Origin: Phoronis australis
Taxonomy: Eukaryota; Phoronida; Phoronidae
Assembly: GCA_002633005.1 (NCBI GenBank)
Contig: NMRA01000179.1
Location: 366,759-430,758 of the forward strand
Direction of reading: 5' to 3'
DNA: 64,000 nucleotides
Shown in pieces: positions 1 to 12,352 of this stretch. A program made the translations under genes and the position numbers. The notes below the pieces were generated by a model that did not search any database, was not told where the DNA came from, and saw nothing but the letters and a program-made list of their open reading frames with translations. Position 1 is the stretch's first letter; every line of letters begins with the position of its first letter.

Positions 1-143
1 GTTTCACAAGGGTTTGGCTGGTTTCCTAGCGACAGTCCAAAGCAGTCAATCAGTTTTTGCAACCAACTTGAAGTTGGAAAATTCTATGTGAGGTGGTCAC
101 TCATGCGAGAGTTTTCTTTAGTCAGGAAGGTGGCGCCACTCAC

Positions 144-3100
144 CAAAGTTCCTCCCATGCTGGCATCAGTCCTATTTGGAGTGTCAATAGTGCCACATAG
201 TAACATACAAAACTCGTTGGGTATACCAAAAGTTTTGACAATGCCATCAAAGTACGGCATGACACTGGGATCAGGCTAAAAGAAAAAATATAATTTATTC
301 ATAACACATGAAGAAAGAAGCAGTCAAAGTAAATTAACTGTTATGATAGAAGCCTAAAAGTATTCACCTAGCATACATTACACAAAACACTACCCAGTGC
401 TCTTAAAAGTTTATATTTTCATAACAGAACCACTTTCACAGCATTTGCAGTCCATTTTCGGGCATTGGTCCAAAAACAGTGTCCACACAGGCAAGGCGGG
501 CATTGTGTTTATTTACTCAGTCCATTTTTCGCACACACCCACAGGTTGTCGCTGGAGTACAGGAAACATTGATGGCGGTGACCAATCTGGTTATTTTTCC
601 AATCAATTCGCCTTTACTCATTTATTTTTTACAAAGCTCAATTTTTGAATTCCAGTAATACAAATTTAAACTTGAATCTCTCAAAAAACACTGTGTATTT
701 AAGGAACTAACGATGATTAATTGCTGAGGTAGAGAAAAATACCTGAAAATTCTAAAAGTGACGACACATGTTTTAAAAAAGACATCCGTCAAATTATTTT
801 CTTCATTATACGTGGATATTTTAACTGCAATGATGACACCCTTCAAACGAGTTATTTGACAGCAGCCCATCAAGAAGATTAATTGATTTCGTAAAATGCA
901 CAACAGTGTTGTCAGTTGATGATTTTCATACATACTTCCTCAAACTTTCAAGGTGTTTATTTGTCCGTCATCCTAGGCACATTGTGTTGTGTCTCTTGAC
1001 AGACTTTTCTATTGCTGCCTGAGGATGATCAACAAAATTAATATACATGAGAGCATGTCTGACATTCATCAACCAGCAACACCGTCATGCATCTGATGAA
1101 TTCTATTACCCTTAATCTGGAATATCTTGTGATCTCAAGCTAACCACGTCAACCAGATATTCACTTACTCTGGCAATATCCTTGAAGGCCAAGCCAAAGA
1201 TGCCCTGCCACCCAGACCCATTAATGAAGAAGTGTTTAGAGCTGGTAATGAGTGCAATGTCTGCCCGAATGGACGTTATATTGGTCAAACCAGGCAAAGC
1301 GATGAAATCTGAGGCCAGATGACCATGCCAATTCCCCTGTGTATAGAGTACTTCCACTTCTCTGCTTAGGTTAAGAAAGGTTGATGAGCTGAAATGTAAT
1401 CGTAAACACTGCTAGTGATCAAGTTATGAACACTGTAGATTATGTACAAATTATGAACAGTGCAGATTATGATGCATGCAATTAGGATGATTCCACCTAA
1501 GGTACTGCTGTCCTTTTTCAAGTGCATTGTGGGACGATTGTTGTGTCGGTGAATCACTGATAACTCGGTGGCCTGTAAACACTATGAAGTGGAGAACGAC
1601 AGTTGTCACTTGAGCACATCAGAATTGAAAGCATACTTCCACTTTAATATTTTTTTGTGCAACTGCACCAGTTGCTATCATTACTACACAAAAATAAGAT
1701 TGAAAGCGAGGCTTCAAAACATATCGAAGAAATGCACAACAAAATCTTTCGCGCAAAATATTCTCGAGGCGTGTCCCATCCAATCACGGTGAAGCTAAAT
1801 CTTACCATCAAAAAGCATGGATCGCAAATTATAAATCAAACCTACATTCCATAGACCACAATATGCATGGAAACGGAAATCTTTAAGACATGATTACATC
1901 ATTGTCTTGGCTTTACAAAAAGAAAGCCCAAAACAGACCTGCGATGATAACGGATGTTTACAAGCTTAATAACCCTCCAACAATGCATTTAACAAAATCC
2001 CTCAATTACATTATAATTCAAAAATTAATTTCTTTCTACTGGGCTCCTCAGTGGCCAACTATAACTTGCCAACAATCTAATTTTCATCACCCTAGCTCTC
2101 CAAAAGAGCCATCAAGTACAGGTTAGGCAAGATTTCCATTATAGTGTTTAGTACAATGTCTTCTGTCCGGACAAATGAACAGCCAAGAGTCTGTAGAGTT
2201 TGCGTTTTAGGATGCCAAGAATCATACCATCTCAAAGTATGTCTGATTACAGGTAAGTAACTGCGAAGGAAAAGTTCAGCTTGACAGCTAACTGTTGGTA
2301 ACTCCTTGACTAATGTAACTTGTCCAATTCTTTGAACATTGCAAGTGTTATCAATTAAGATGAGGGCAAAATCAATTGGAGGAATACAACTAGGGTAGCA
2401 AATGAGTCAATTGGAGGAATACAACTAGGGTAGCAAATGAGTCAATTGGAGGAATACAACTAGGGTAGCAAATGAGTCAATTGGAGGAATACAACTAGGG
2501 TAGCAAATGAGTCAATTGGAGGAATACAACTAGGGTAGCAAATGAGTCAATTTCGTAAAAAACACCAAAATCCTTGCTTTTCTCACTCAGGAACGACATC
2601 ACATAGATTTACTGCCATTCAATTGCATATTCATTTAGAGAAATCTTAAGGAAATATTTAATTTATTTAGTACATACACTAACAATTTGCAGTCAAAACT
2701 AATACTACTTTCTTTAGTTAAATAAAATAAATCCTGAAGAAAGCATCTTACAGCTGATAAACAAATTCTGTTATATATATAATACATGCCAAAGAATATT
2801 TGTTTTCAACTAATTTTGTAGAGACGTAAGCTGGACATTCCCTTTGAACCTAGAATTGGAAGAGCGTGAAACTTACCGAGACGTGTCAAAGAAGTCGGTC
2901 ACATAGCCTTGTTCACCGGCACAGGCTGCGACGGCAAAGTTTGAAGAACCCGTATCTACCAGAATATTCAACTGTAAAAACAATTAAAGACTACAACAGC
3001 GTATGAAACCGTACCGTCACACATACGTAAATTACATGCCAAAAGTATTCAGTACAAAATGACCCAGAAATCCCCACCACGACGGCTGGGTGGACAGACA

Positions 3101-4860
3101 ATTGATGGACGGAGTAAACTTCCCATACAACCTAGAACGAAGAGGAATTACCAGGAAAGTTAGGTGGCTTAGTCATTTCGTAATTAGAACTTTGCTCCAA
3201 TAGTTTTTACCCGTCATTTTTGTTGTTAAAACCCTTTAAGCCTTCATGACGGGAAACTAATACTTTTGTCTTGCATCATACGCACTGTGAACACAATCTT
3301 TCCACAAGACCAGTAAAAACATATTTCTGGTTATGGGCAAAAGAATTAGAATTTTGCTCCAATGATAAAGTTTACCAGTCATTTTGTTGTTAAAAGCGTT
3401 GCGTTCATGCGAGGGAAAATGCATTTTGTCTGAATAATTTTGTCTTGTATCATGGTTACTGAAACCACAATCTCTCCAAAGGACCAGTAAAAACACTTCT
3501 CTGGTTATGGGCAAAAGGTTGTCGCCGACATTCTTTGGGTTTGTGCTATTACAAAGCACAAAGTTCATGAGAAAAGGTTAGATAACTTTCCATGAAAATA
3601 TTCTGCAAAATTGTGTCCTGTGAGGAATTCTTGCGAAATTCTGTAATGTGTCTAAATTATCCCCCAAGTTGACATTGAAGTGCACATTAACAACCAATGG
3701 CACTGCTGTCATATTAGGGTTCAGTCAGTACATCAATGAAATAAGGACATTTTTAGCAAGTGAAAAAACAATTGCATTAGATTTGGAGTTTTTGCAATTG
3801 CACTGGACCACTTTCTAAGAACTGGTTCCCATAATAACAACGTATCGTGGTAAATGCTAGCCTTTGTGCAAATACACAAATTTGGATCAGTTTGGGTAAA
3901 ATGTGAGCAAACTAAAATCATAAATAAATTTTTTATCCTTGAGTACACAAACTTGAATACCACACTGAAAACCAATGTTGTTAGTTCATTATTCTGCAGT
4001 TAAATTTGTGTCAACTTTGCCAGCACCATTAAATAGAGCACTATCTGTTGGCCAACTTCTGTTTTCACCAATTCTTCAATCCACGTAAATTTAAGCACAA
4101 ATTACGAGAAATAGTTGCAGTTAGTAGTTTTGAATACTTTATTACCAGAGAACTTAAATTCTGAAGCAATCTTACTTCCAGTTTTCATCATCTCCCAAAA
4201 GAACCCACTTCACATATCAAACAAAATCAAGCAAATGGCACATGCATATGTCACTACCTGACTGTTTTGCAATTGCCATCTGACTTACTAAGCATGAAAC
4301 TGATGTTTAAGAACGGCATTAATCAAACTGCATTAACATTACAGTAATTGCATTAACATTACAGTAACAAACAAGGCAGGTGTCATATAAATGTGGGTGT
4401 TGTGAAAACTAACGGCATAATTAAGCACGCCACATTTTAATCAAGTTTCCTTGCGAGAGGACAGCAAATTGAGTTTGAGTAAACTGAAAAAGCAAGCTTC
4501 ATTCGTACTCACAGCTTTTTACACCCACATTGTTTAGCTACATTTTAATGCTTTTCAATATACAGCTAGCAAGCTGGCTTATGTTTACCACCTTACCTTC
4601 TGTGGAGGAGACCCTATGTTCACCTCGGTGTAGTACCCTTGACCTGGCTTGCCATGGAGTTCCACATCGTAGGACATATAGTGACCACTAGCGTCTATTG
4701 CCATGAACCCCCTTGGAACCACGGACTTGCCCATTAGTCCAGAGGCACGCTTCAGTGGCACCTTTAATGTTGTGCAGAGAGTGAGAGCCCCACAAACAAT
4801 GTTAACAACCAGCAGGAAAACTTTCAGCATCACAGGTGTTCTTGGTGCCATGATATGCAT
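144..4860 (-). CDS. BACE: Beta-secretase (BACE-type membrane aspartyl protease), 5' part
   Basis: Four coding exons are joined by GT-AG introns: 4860-4597, 2971-2877, 1388-1169 and 275-144. They give 237 codons in one frame. A good donor at 138-143 shows the gene continues off the left edge, so the second catalytic motif and the membrane anchor are missing. Residues about 1-30 form a hydrophobic signal peptide. The GYYTEVNIGSPPQ strand follows, then LVDTGSSN with the first catalytic Asp at residue 94, the flap YTQG near 135, and FFINGSGWQGIFGLAF. These segments and the splice positions match vertebrate BACE1/BACE2. BACE cleaves type I membrane proteins in Golgi and endosomes. Met1 (4860) and Met4 (4851) are both possible starts. 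The prosegment lacks an obvious dibasic furin site of the human type. I infer a single BACE-family gene; BACE1 and BACE2 cannot be separated here. Confidence 0.93.
2372..2552. repeat. Five perfect copies of a 35-bp tandem repeat
   Basis: Units start at 2372, 2407, 2442, 2477 and 2512, each containing TTGGAGGAATACAACTAGGG, followed by a 6-base partial unit. I see no difference between copies. The array lies inside the BACE intron between 1389 and 2876. Confidence 0.95.
3182..3516. repeat. Two-copy tandem duplication of about 174 bp
   Basis: The string TCTGGTTATGGGCAAAAG occurs at 3326 and again at 3500. Flanking sequence (ATTTTGCTCCAAT, GTCATTTTTGTTGTTAAAA-like, GACCAGTAAAAACA) recurs with the same spacing. 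The copies have diverged. It lies in BACE intron 1 (2972-4596), and I see nothing else in that intron. Confidence 0.75.
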
Positions 4861-4994
4861 GGAATGACCCCTAGTGTAAAGGGTAAAGACACATCCTTTT
4901 GGAGTTGTTAACCAGTCATTTTAGCCCCTCTTCTTGGCTCTTACGAGACTAAGATTCATCATGCTCCTAATGCAGCTTTGAGCCAATATGTTAC
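4861..4994 (-). other. Probable 5' UTR part of the first BACE coding exon
   Basis: On the minus strand a pyrimidine-rich tract ends in TTTCCAG immediately before position 4994, so it looks like a splice acceptor. No in-frame ATG lies between it and 4860. The first coding exon therefore probably starts at 4994 with about 134 bases of leader, and an untranslated exon should lie further right. I could not identify that exon. Confidence 0.4.
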
Positions 4995-7900
4995 CTGGAA
5001 ACAAAACTTAGGCTAATCAGTTATGAGCCTGGGTTACACTCTCCTCACAATCAACTGACATATTTTCTAAACCCCTTCCCACCCTAAACCCCTTCCTTCC
5101 TTCAGTGGTGACATAAAATGGGAGTAATGTCTTTGGGAATAATTGTTTCACCAGCCCAATGACAAACTGTTGTCAGTACCTGCACTTAATTCAACAGATT
5201 GAAATCAGTGAATCAGGAACTTCCAGGAAGATTTAAAGAAAGGGTAAAACCACCAATTTAAGATACAATATGTCCGACAAGTGAAATTCTATATTTTCAT
5301 TTTTTAAGCAGCACCAAATAAATGCTGTTCTATTTTAAAGACTTATGCCACACCTGCCTTCAGACAAAATGATAATTCTGAGAAACTGTAGACATTCAAA
5401 AATGAAAAGATCAATTTGGCAATTGTGGTTAGTAAACTTAAAACAGTCCTCAGTGGATGCCTAAGTCAGCAAAGCTCTCCTCAGTAGGAACCCGTCTGTT
5501 ACCCTTCAAGGCAACATCTGACATCAGCTGCTGTTTCTATAACCCCCCTGTATTTTGTGAATTCCGCAGGTATATTATGTTATGGATGGTCGGCCACCAG
5601 TGAATTTACAGATACCGATCCAGCAACAGACATATTCTTTTTGTCCCACTTTTAGATGGATCTGACTCGAAAACATTAAAAATGGCCACTACATGTAGAT
5701 GGCACAGGATGTATTGAATCCATCCAAAAACGAACAGGCGGTATCATCTCTCTAATAGATTCATACCTATTTGCCAGTTCCATGAAGATCATTCTGTAAA
5801 GGAACCATGAAGATACAGAGGCAAACGTAAAACATAACAACACTACTAAAGGACACAATGGTAGCCGGACCCATCCAAAAATTCGCTTGTCATCCCATCC
5901 ATGACAGGAACAAGTCTGCCAAATTTTATGAACACGCATCCTGGGGTTTTGGAGCCATAGCACCGGATGCTGCGCGAGCAGGTAAGGATGACATGTGGGC
6001 ACACAAAAAAAGTTCAGGTGAGGACTAAAACAATAGCATGGAAAGGATTTCTGGAACAACTAAAATAATCATTAAACACCGTTTTACTAGCTTTGCCTTC
6101 AAGTAATGTGAAAATGTCATCAATAACAATTTTGAGCAACGATTATTATAATTTCAGCAAAGAAGCTAGCTTTAACAAATAAAAATGGCACTTTCACAAT
6201 TATTTTAATTTGTAATAAATTGGAGAAATTTTACCTTTACTAAAATCAGCAATAAAGTGCTTAGGGCAAAATCAAGACAACTGTGTTCAGCTGCCAATCT
6301 GCTTTGTCAATAAATCTAAATATTACAGCTTCTAATTGTCTTCAACAACTAAATTACTCATAAATTATATCAAAGCTGTACTGATCAATATATTGCAAGA
6401 ATTTGTGTGTTCTTTTTTCAAAGCCCACCTGCAAAAATGGGTAAACCAGGGCCATTTTCCCCAATAGCTTGTGCTAAATTGAAATCCTGTCGATAGCTGC
6501 ATGTAGAACTCTAACTTGTAGTGAATGAAAAAACACTTAAGAAACACCTGTTTAATTTTTCATACAGGCAGGTGTATGGGTGCACAGCGTGATATTTTTC
6601 TTCTGCACTTACTGTATACATGACTAAATGTTTTTCTTATCAAAAGTTAAATGTACTGTACATAATCACCTATTCCTGTTGCAAGCACAACATTCGCCAA
6701 TTGCTGCTTTTCATCAGGAGGGTTACAATTATTTTCCCCATGATAAATACTGCACAAGACAAAATGGCCACAAAACAAGTACACTGGACATGGGTGTCAT
6801 CTGGCTTTAATTCTCAGTCAGCAGCGTAAAACAAATTTAGATTTAACAAAATATTCTCTTCAGTATATGTATTTACCAACAGGTCTACAGCAAAAAGGAA
6901 CAACTTCAATGAAGTCCATTTGTTAGATTCGATACTTAGATAAATATGCACTTAAGTAAGTCTTGTTAATGTACATACATGTAAACTATGGAAATAGTGG
7001 AGACTGTCATGAGAAATCCTACACGCACACTGTATAAACTTGAAATTTATTGAAATCAAATGGACGTTGGAATGCCGTGTAGTCACCGACGAATAAAAAT
7101 ATAAAATACTGGTAGTAAAACTAAACCGACGATCCATCTACATATACTCAGCAGTCTGTAGCACACACAATTGAAAAAGAGCGCATCGCTTGAAACGTGG
7201 GAATATTTTAATATATTTTAGTACCGACGCTCATCGTTTTAGTTTTACTATTTTATAATTTATTGAACATGACTCAAAATGACTTTTCATAGTCACAATG
7301 CCTAATCATTTATATGATAACAATGTTCAAGATTATTTCATCAGAGTTACTCATTGAATCATCAATATTTCCAGGCACAATAACTCATCTTTATTGAAGC
7401 AACACATCAGAAATTAAACATTTAACAACATTGGAAAAAGAAAACAATATATGGAAGATCATGCTATTAAACAGGTTATATCGGCGACCATGGAATATGA
7501 GACTACCAGAGAAGTCAGTGAGATAAAGTAGGTCACACTGCTCTGGACATCTCATAAACCCACGCAAAATAATACCTAAGAACATACTCAAAAACATGTG
7601 ATGTCCTCGCTACATATGGATATCAAACTACCTCCTCCCTCACTGACACGTGAATCATCAAATATCTCCTCAATTCCAGGCATGTGAAGCAAAACTTGGA
7701 CATTCATACAGGCCTTGGCATAGGCAATTAACGACAATATAGGACCTTGTTGATCCAATACCTACAATGCTTTAGCTTTTAACTTGATGAAGTAAATGAA
7801 TACTGAAAGCAGAAAACCTTGAAGAATTGGATTTTTTAAATTTTACTGATGTGCCTTTATTTGGGTCACATGACCATGTCCTTTTTGATAACCCCTCGTG

Positions 7901-8157
7901 CATAAGGGGTGCATTAACCATAGTATCTGAAAGTTTCGTATGATATTGATCAGCCATTTTGAGGTCTGCACAAATGTTTCGAAGTTACTCAAATTTGGAC
8001 ATTTTTCTAAAGTGCTCCATAGATTTAATAACTACATGTACAAGTCACACTGCAATATTTTAGCAACATATAACTCAAACCACAACACAACTGACAATGT
8101 CAGGACTGTCAACATGTTGTTTCAAATGAATACCACAATCATTAATTGTAAGAACTT
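4995..8157. other. Intergenic region with one degenerate copy of the modular repeat
   Basis: No convincing exon is visible. About 5610-5990 is an old plus-oriented copy of the repeat family described at 9764-11068. It contains AAAAATGGCCACTA, GAATCCATCCAAAA, ATGAAGATACAGAGG and CCGGACCCATCCAAAA. The open frame across its minus strand (5676-6059) is explained by that repeat. The remainder is AT-rich with no recognisable feature except a candidate poly(A) signal at 7856-7861. Confidence 0.6.
7856..7861 (-). terminator. Candidate poly(A) signal of the NADAR gene
   Basis: The minus strand reads AATAAA about 300 bases downstream of the stop codon of the gene at 8158-8715. It is the nearest canonical hexamer, so it is a plausible end of that transcript. 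Confidence 0.4.
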
Positions 8158-8715
8158 TCATTTCGGCTGGCAAAGATTCCTCGATTTCTGATGTCGCGAT
8201 GCAGGTTTTTTGTTTTTGTTTTCCATCCTTTGGGTCCGTGATTGAAATGTTCCATTCTTTAAATCTTGCCTAAGCTCCATTAGGAGTTTCCCAAACACAT
8301 TTTGACCACCTTCACCATTCAATCCCGTCCCCCAGTATAAATCATCAACAGTATGCAATAAAGTTTTGTCACCAGTGTTCAACAGAGTTTCGCGAAAAAT
8401 GTCAACTTGTACAGCCTTCTCCCCTAGTAGTTCTTTCATCAACTTTGCTCGTTGCCCAATCCACTTTCTGTCAGTAACAATCTGATGTGACAAACGCTTT
8501 GCGTCAACAGCGAACTCCGCTTGCTCAATCACCGCCTCCAATTCAAAGTTTTTGTGGTGTTTGGCTTTTATGGCCTGATAGGCATGCTCGGTAGATTTGT
8601 ACTTCGTTTCTCTTACTTTTACGTCACACATGAAAAAATTCGACAAAACGTCACCGGCGCCTTGTACATTTCTATAGAGAATGTCAGAATCGCGATCACT
8701 AGGGTCAGTTGACAT
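8158..8715 (-). CDS. NADAR-domain (YbiA/DUF1768-type) N-glycosidase family protein
   Basis: This is a 185-residue single-exon frame. It shows NADAR hallmarks in order: LSNFF (24-28), STEHAYQAIKA (41-51), Trp85 in the RKWIGQRAK stretch, a WGTG loop (128-131), and GGQNVFGKLLMELR (136-149). Family length is about 150-190 residues, so the domain fills the protein. A basic tail after 150 could be a nuclear-localisation or nucleic-acid-contacting segment; this is inference. E. coli YbiA splits N-glycosidic bonds of riboflavin intermediates, and other NADAR proteins remove ADP-ribose from guanine. Which substrate applies here cannot be read from sequence. There is no signal peptide or membrane segment. 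The start at 8715 is the first ATG in frame. A TTTCAG about 35 bases upstream hints at a spliced 5' leader. Confidence 0.88.
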   Translation of the reverse strand: MSTDPSDRDSDILYRNVQGAGDVLSNFFMCDVKVRETKYKSTEHAYQAIKAKHHKNFELEAVIEQAEFAVDAKRLSHQIVTDRKWIGQRAKLMKELLGEKAVQVDIFRETLLNTGDKTLLHTVDDLYWGTGLNGEGGQNVFGKLLMELRQDLKNGTFQSRTQRMENKNKKPASRHQKSRNLCQPK

Positions 8716-9763
8716 TCTTCTTCTACCAGGTTAGTCTTGAACGATACCTGAAACGTCCAAGGTGTCAATCCTCAATCCTCGCATTGCTTCCCCACATAAT
8801 CATTGTACATAATATCCCTTTAATGATAAGCTAACAGTATATATAGATACTTGAAATGTCTTAGTTTGTTTTACTCACAGAACACTTTACACTGTCAGGC
8901 ATCAACACCAAGCAAACACAACTTGACAGAAAAACATCATGGGTGACTCAAACAAGGCTTTTGTATACCTGTTTATCCCATCACAAACTTTGTTGAGGAC
9001 TACATGAAAGCAACACTTTGTTTAATTTAGTGCAACTTTCAGAATTTAAAAATGAGCATGATACACTAATTGTTGCCTGTCACTTATCATTGCAAATAAA
9101 ACAGTGTTGAAAGAAAGAAATTTGTCCCATCAAGTGTAAACAAAGCCAAAATAAGAGAAAGTTAAGTGTAGACAACAGTAGGTCTGTTACGACCCAAATA
9201 GGAATCTGATCCATTTTGGAATGACATCATGTTAACACAGGAAGTAGTTTCTGGCCCATATCGGAATGTGTGATCACTGACGTTGCATTGCTCTAAGTGA
9301 GTGGAGGTGGGCAGGATTGCTGTGTTTAATTCTTGAGATGGACGGTTTTTTATCCAAAATTTTGTGAGGTTCAATCAGGAATTCTATAATTCCAAAATTT
9401 GTGTACATTTCTATTCCGTTAAAAATTACTATTTTTGGATACTCGTGTTACTGGTGATTTTTCAATGTTTCCAACAGGCCTCTCAATTCTTGCTGGTTTT
9501 GACTTTTATCTGTACATGTTTTCTATTTTTACGATTCTTCAATCAGGTATGAGCATGCATCGTCAGCACATGGACAAGTATCATGCTGAAGCTGTGAAGT
9601 TTAAGAGCAGCCGGATCATCTCTTGACACTATAGACAAGATATCCAGTGTCGTTACTTGTCAGTGACCTCAATTTAAAATGGTTCAGCAATAAGAACATC
9701 TGCCCATTGAATCCTCCAAATAATGAATGTCACTGACATCCTGGCTGTTCTCAGGGAAGGTAA
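8716..9763. other. Intergenic region without recognisable feature
   Basis: The sequence is AT-rich. Only short chance open frames are present and I see no domain, splice pair or repeat beyond simple A/T tracts. It should contain the promoter of the NADAR gene, but I could not place it. Confidence 0.5.
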
Positions 9764-11068
9764 AACAAGAGCAACGCAGAGCGTTGAAATTCGCCCACAA
9801 TTGCACCGTATACGGTATCCTTCTAGGGTTGTTTATTGGTACCATAAAGTGGCCAGTAGAGGACATATATATGTAGTATGTTGTACTTTGCAAAATGGAA
9901 AGGCATGTTCATTGTCTCCTCAACAGGCTTGGGGCAAAATGTGAGTGATCTTCATAATACAGGCACATCCTATACATCAGTTGCTTAAAGCACCACAGAA
10001 ACATAGAATTAAAAACAAATTTATCAACATACGAGATTAGCACAGCATTAGAATGCCAGAAACAAAATTCTACTCGGAACTTTTCCTTCATAGTCACGAA
10101 GTAACACAAAGTATACACCTGAAAATGCAGAGGTCAATGTAAAATACTAAAATTGCCACTAGAGGCATACCGGTAGTCAGAATCATCCTAAAGTCGTCAT
10201 CGTCCGTTGTCAACATCACATAAATACACTTGCTAAATTTAGTAAAGATCCTGCAATTGGTTTGGGAGATACAGCCATGGGCGCAAAAAAAAAACTGCCA
10301 CTAGGAGGCGCCACAGTAATCAAAGTCATGGGAAATTCAGCGTCAACCGTCCTCTTCATAGTAAGAACATACATACCAATTTTCACAATCATACTTAGAG
10401 CGGTTTGGTTTATAGAGGGGTGGATGCCAAAAAACAGACTCAAAAACAGTAAAAATGGCCACTGGGTGTCGCAAACTGGGTCAAATCCATCCGAAAACGG
10501 GAGGATAGCGTCATCGCACTAATAGGTGCCTACATACCAAATTTCATGAAAATCTGTTAAGGAAAAAGTTTGTGAAGATACAGAGGTAAACATAAAAAAA
10601 TAAAATTGCCACTAGGGGGCACACTGGTAGGCGGATCCGTCCAAAAGTCGTCATCGTCTGTTGTTAACATCATATAAATACACTTATTAAATTTCGTAAA
10701 GATCCTGCGAACGGTTTAGGAGATACAGCCATAGGCGCAAAAAAAAAAAAACTGCCACTAGGAGGCGCCACAGTAGTCCAAGTCGTCTGAAAATCATTGT
10801 CAGTTGTCCTCTTTACAGTAAGCACATACATGCCAATTTTCACAATCATCCTTTGCGCGGTTTGGTTGATACAGGGGTGGACGCAAAAATACAGACTCGA
10901 AAACAGTAAAAATGGCCACTAGGTAGCGCAAACTATGTCGAATCCATCTGAAAACGGGAGGGTAGCGTCATCTCACTAATAGGTGCCTACATACCAAATT
11001 TCATGAAAATCCGTTCAGGACTTTTGAAGATACAAAGGTAAGCGTAAATATGAGGGCGCATAAAAATT
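9764..11068 (+). repeat. Modular dispersed repeat with CTCF-like cores, plus-oriented copy
   Basis: The copy begins with an AACAAGAGCAACGCAGAGCG terminus and ends in GGGCGCATAAAAAT. Its interior is a tandem of roughly 458 bp made of three submodules of about 150 bp. Each submodule contains a GCCACTAGG-type core (at 10298, 10609, 10755 and 10916, with weaker ones near 10154 and 10458). Between cores recur AAGATCCTGC(A/G)A, GAATCCATC(C/T)GAAAACGGGA and ATGAAAATC(C/T)GTT. CCACTAGGGGGCAC at 10609-10622 fits CCASYAGRKGGCRS at every position. No transposase is visible, so I infer a non-autonomous element. Confidence 0.85.
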
Positions 11069-12250
11069 AGTTGGTAGAATTTAAGTTACTATCCGAGTAA
11101 ATTTGCATTGACTTGTCCACTAACACTGATAAATTTATTACGCAGCCAAATGATTGAAACTGGGTTAATGACTTTGAATGGAGGCTCCATTCCTCATCTA
11201 AGACCAGGCATGATTCAGTTGACTGGGAACCAAGGTAAAGACACATGCGTTCAGACATACCCCCCAAAAATACACCAATAACTATAAGCATTTACTATTA
11301 ATATTCAATAATTCAATTCAAATCATAAAAAATATTCCAACTTATCGGAATTCCGATACGAGAACGACCCAAATCAGAATATTGCAATTATTCCTTTAAG
11401 CTAAAAGAAGCATCTATTACTTTAACTGTTACTGTATCTCATCAGTTAGTGTAAATTATTCTGAAGGACTACATAGTCTGAAGGACCAGTATTCCGAAAT
11501 ATTTACAAAAGTTTGAGAACCACTCGTAGTCAACAGTCTGAAAGGCCATTGGTTCAAAGGGCAGATTGTTCAAACCTAGTAAACGATAACCTGAAAGGCC
11601 AATATTTGGAAAGTGACCTTTCTACTATTCAGATCACTGGGTAGCTTTTCAAATTATTTATCGTGCACCTTCGTGAGTTTCTTGGCTAGCAGTTGGATGG
11701 AAGCTTGATTGTTGTTTCCATCAGAACACCTGTTAATAATGATTACCAGTGGTTGGTTAATGAGTAGACAAGTTCACCATCATTATATTTAAAACCCATA
11801 TTTTTCTATAGGCCTAACCTAAACAATCATTAGTTATAGACTATTATTTAAGAAATTTGTTCACCAGGTTGGTTTACTCTCAGCCCTTCGGACTATTGAC
11901 CCATCGGACTAAAGTGTCTGTGGGGTTTTCATTTCGGACTAACGGTCTTTGGCATTTATCTTTGAAGTAATGTTCCTTCGGAATGTCTATATGATGGAGC
12001 CTCGGAGGTAACCCCAATCAGACTCAGCGGTCTAGTACTGAATTTGGGACACGTCTATGACAATATATCACAATTACCACAGTACTTCGTCTGGATATTC
12101 TGTTACGACGTCAACGAATTGTGAACTATCCAGCTATACTAACCTTACCAAGGTAAACGGGGCTTAATTATCATTTCGAAGAAAATCGAAACTGCTTGTA
12201 ACCCAGTTGTCGTCCTTGTTTGTTGAAATCTTCGGGGATCTCTGCGCTAA
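11069..12250. other. Intergenic region with short scattered GGAC/GGCC repeats
   Basis: No gene is seen. Between about 11470 and 12010 short motifs recur in both orientations: CTGAAGGACC, CTGAAAGGCC, TCGGACTAA and CTTCGGA. This looks like an old decayed internal-repeat element. The rest is unremarkable. Confidence 0.4.
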
Positions 12251-12251
12251 A

Positions 12252-12352
12252 CCGGAAAGCGGAAGTGTAAACAGCTCCCTCTTTTAGTTGAATATGGCGA
12301 TATTTTGCAATTTCTCGTTTGCCTGAAAGTCAGAGATTTAGCAGTAAAGCAG
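12252..12352 (+). promoter_or_regulatory. Candidate promoter and non-coding first exon for DNMBP
   Basis: Two ETS-type cores (CCGGAA at 12252 and CGGAAGTG at 12260-12267) are followed by AATATGGCG (12291-12299), which resembles a YY1 start-site element. A good splice donor AAGCAG/GTGAGG follows with GT at 12353. The first coding exon of DNMBP is preceded by an acceptor only 8 bases before its ATG, so an upstream untranslated exon must exist. This is the best candidate I found. Exon 1 would then be about 60 bases and the first intron about 7.3 kb. The link is inference. Confidence 0.35.

Noticed and set aside
622-933. A 103-codon minus-strand frame between BACE exons
   Set aside because: Not homologous to BACE, with no splice sites consistent with the flanking phases; best read as chance in the intron between exons 3 and 4.
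2372-2552. CRISPR-like direct repeats
   Set aside because: The 35-bp units are contiguous without spacers and lie in an animal intron, so this is a minisatellite.
5676-6059. A 127-codon frame on the minus strand
   Set aside because: It coincides with a degenerate copy of the modular repeat, and similar frames appear in other copies, so DNA repeat identity explains it.
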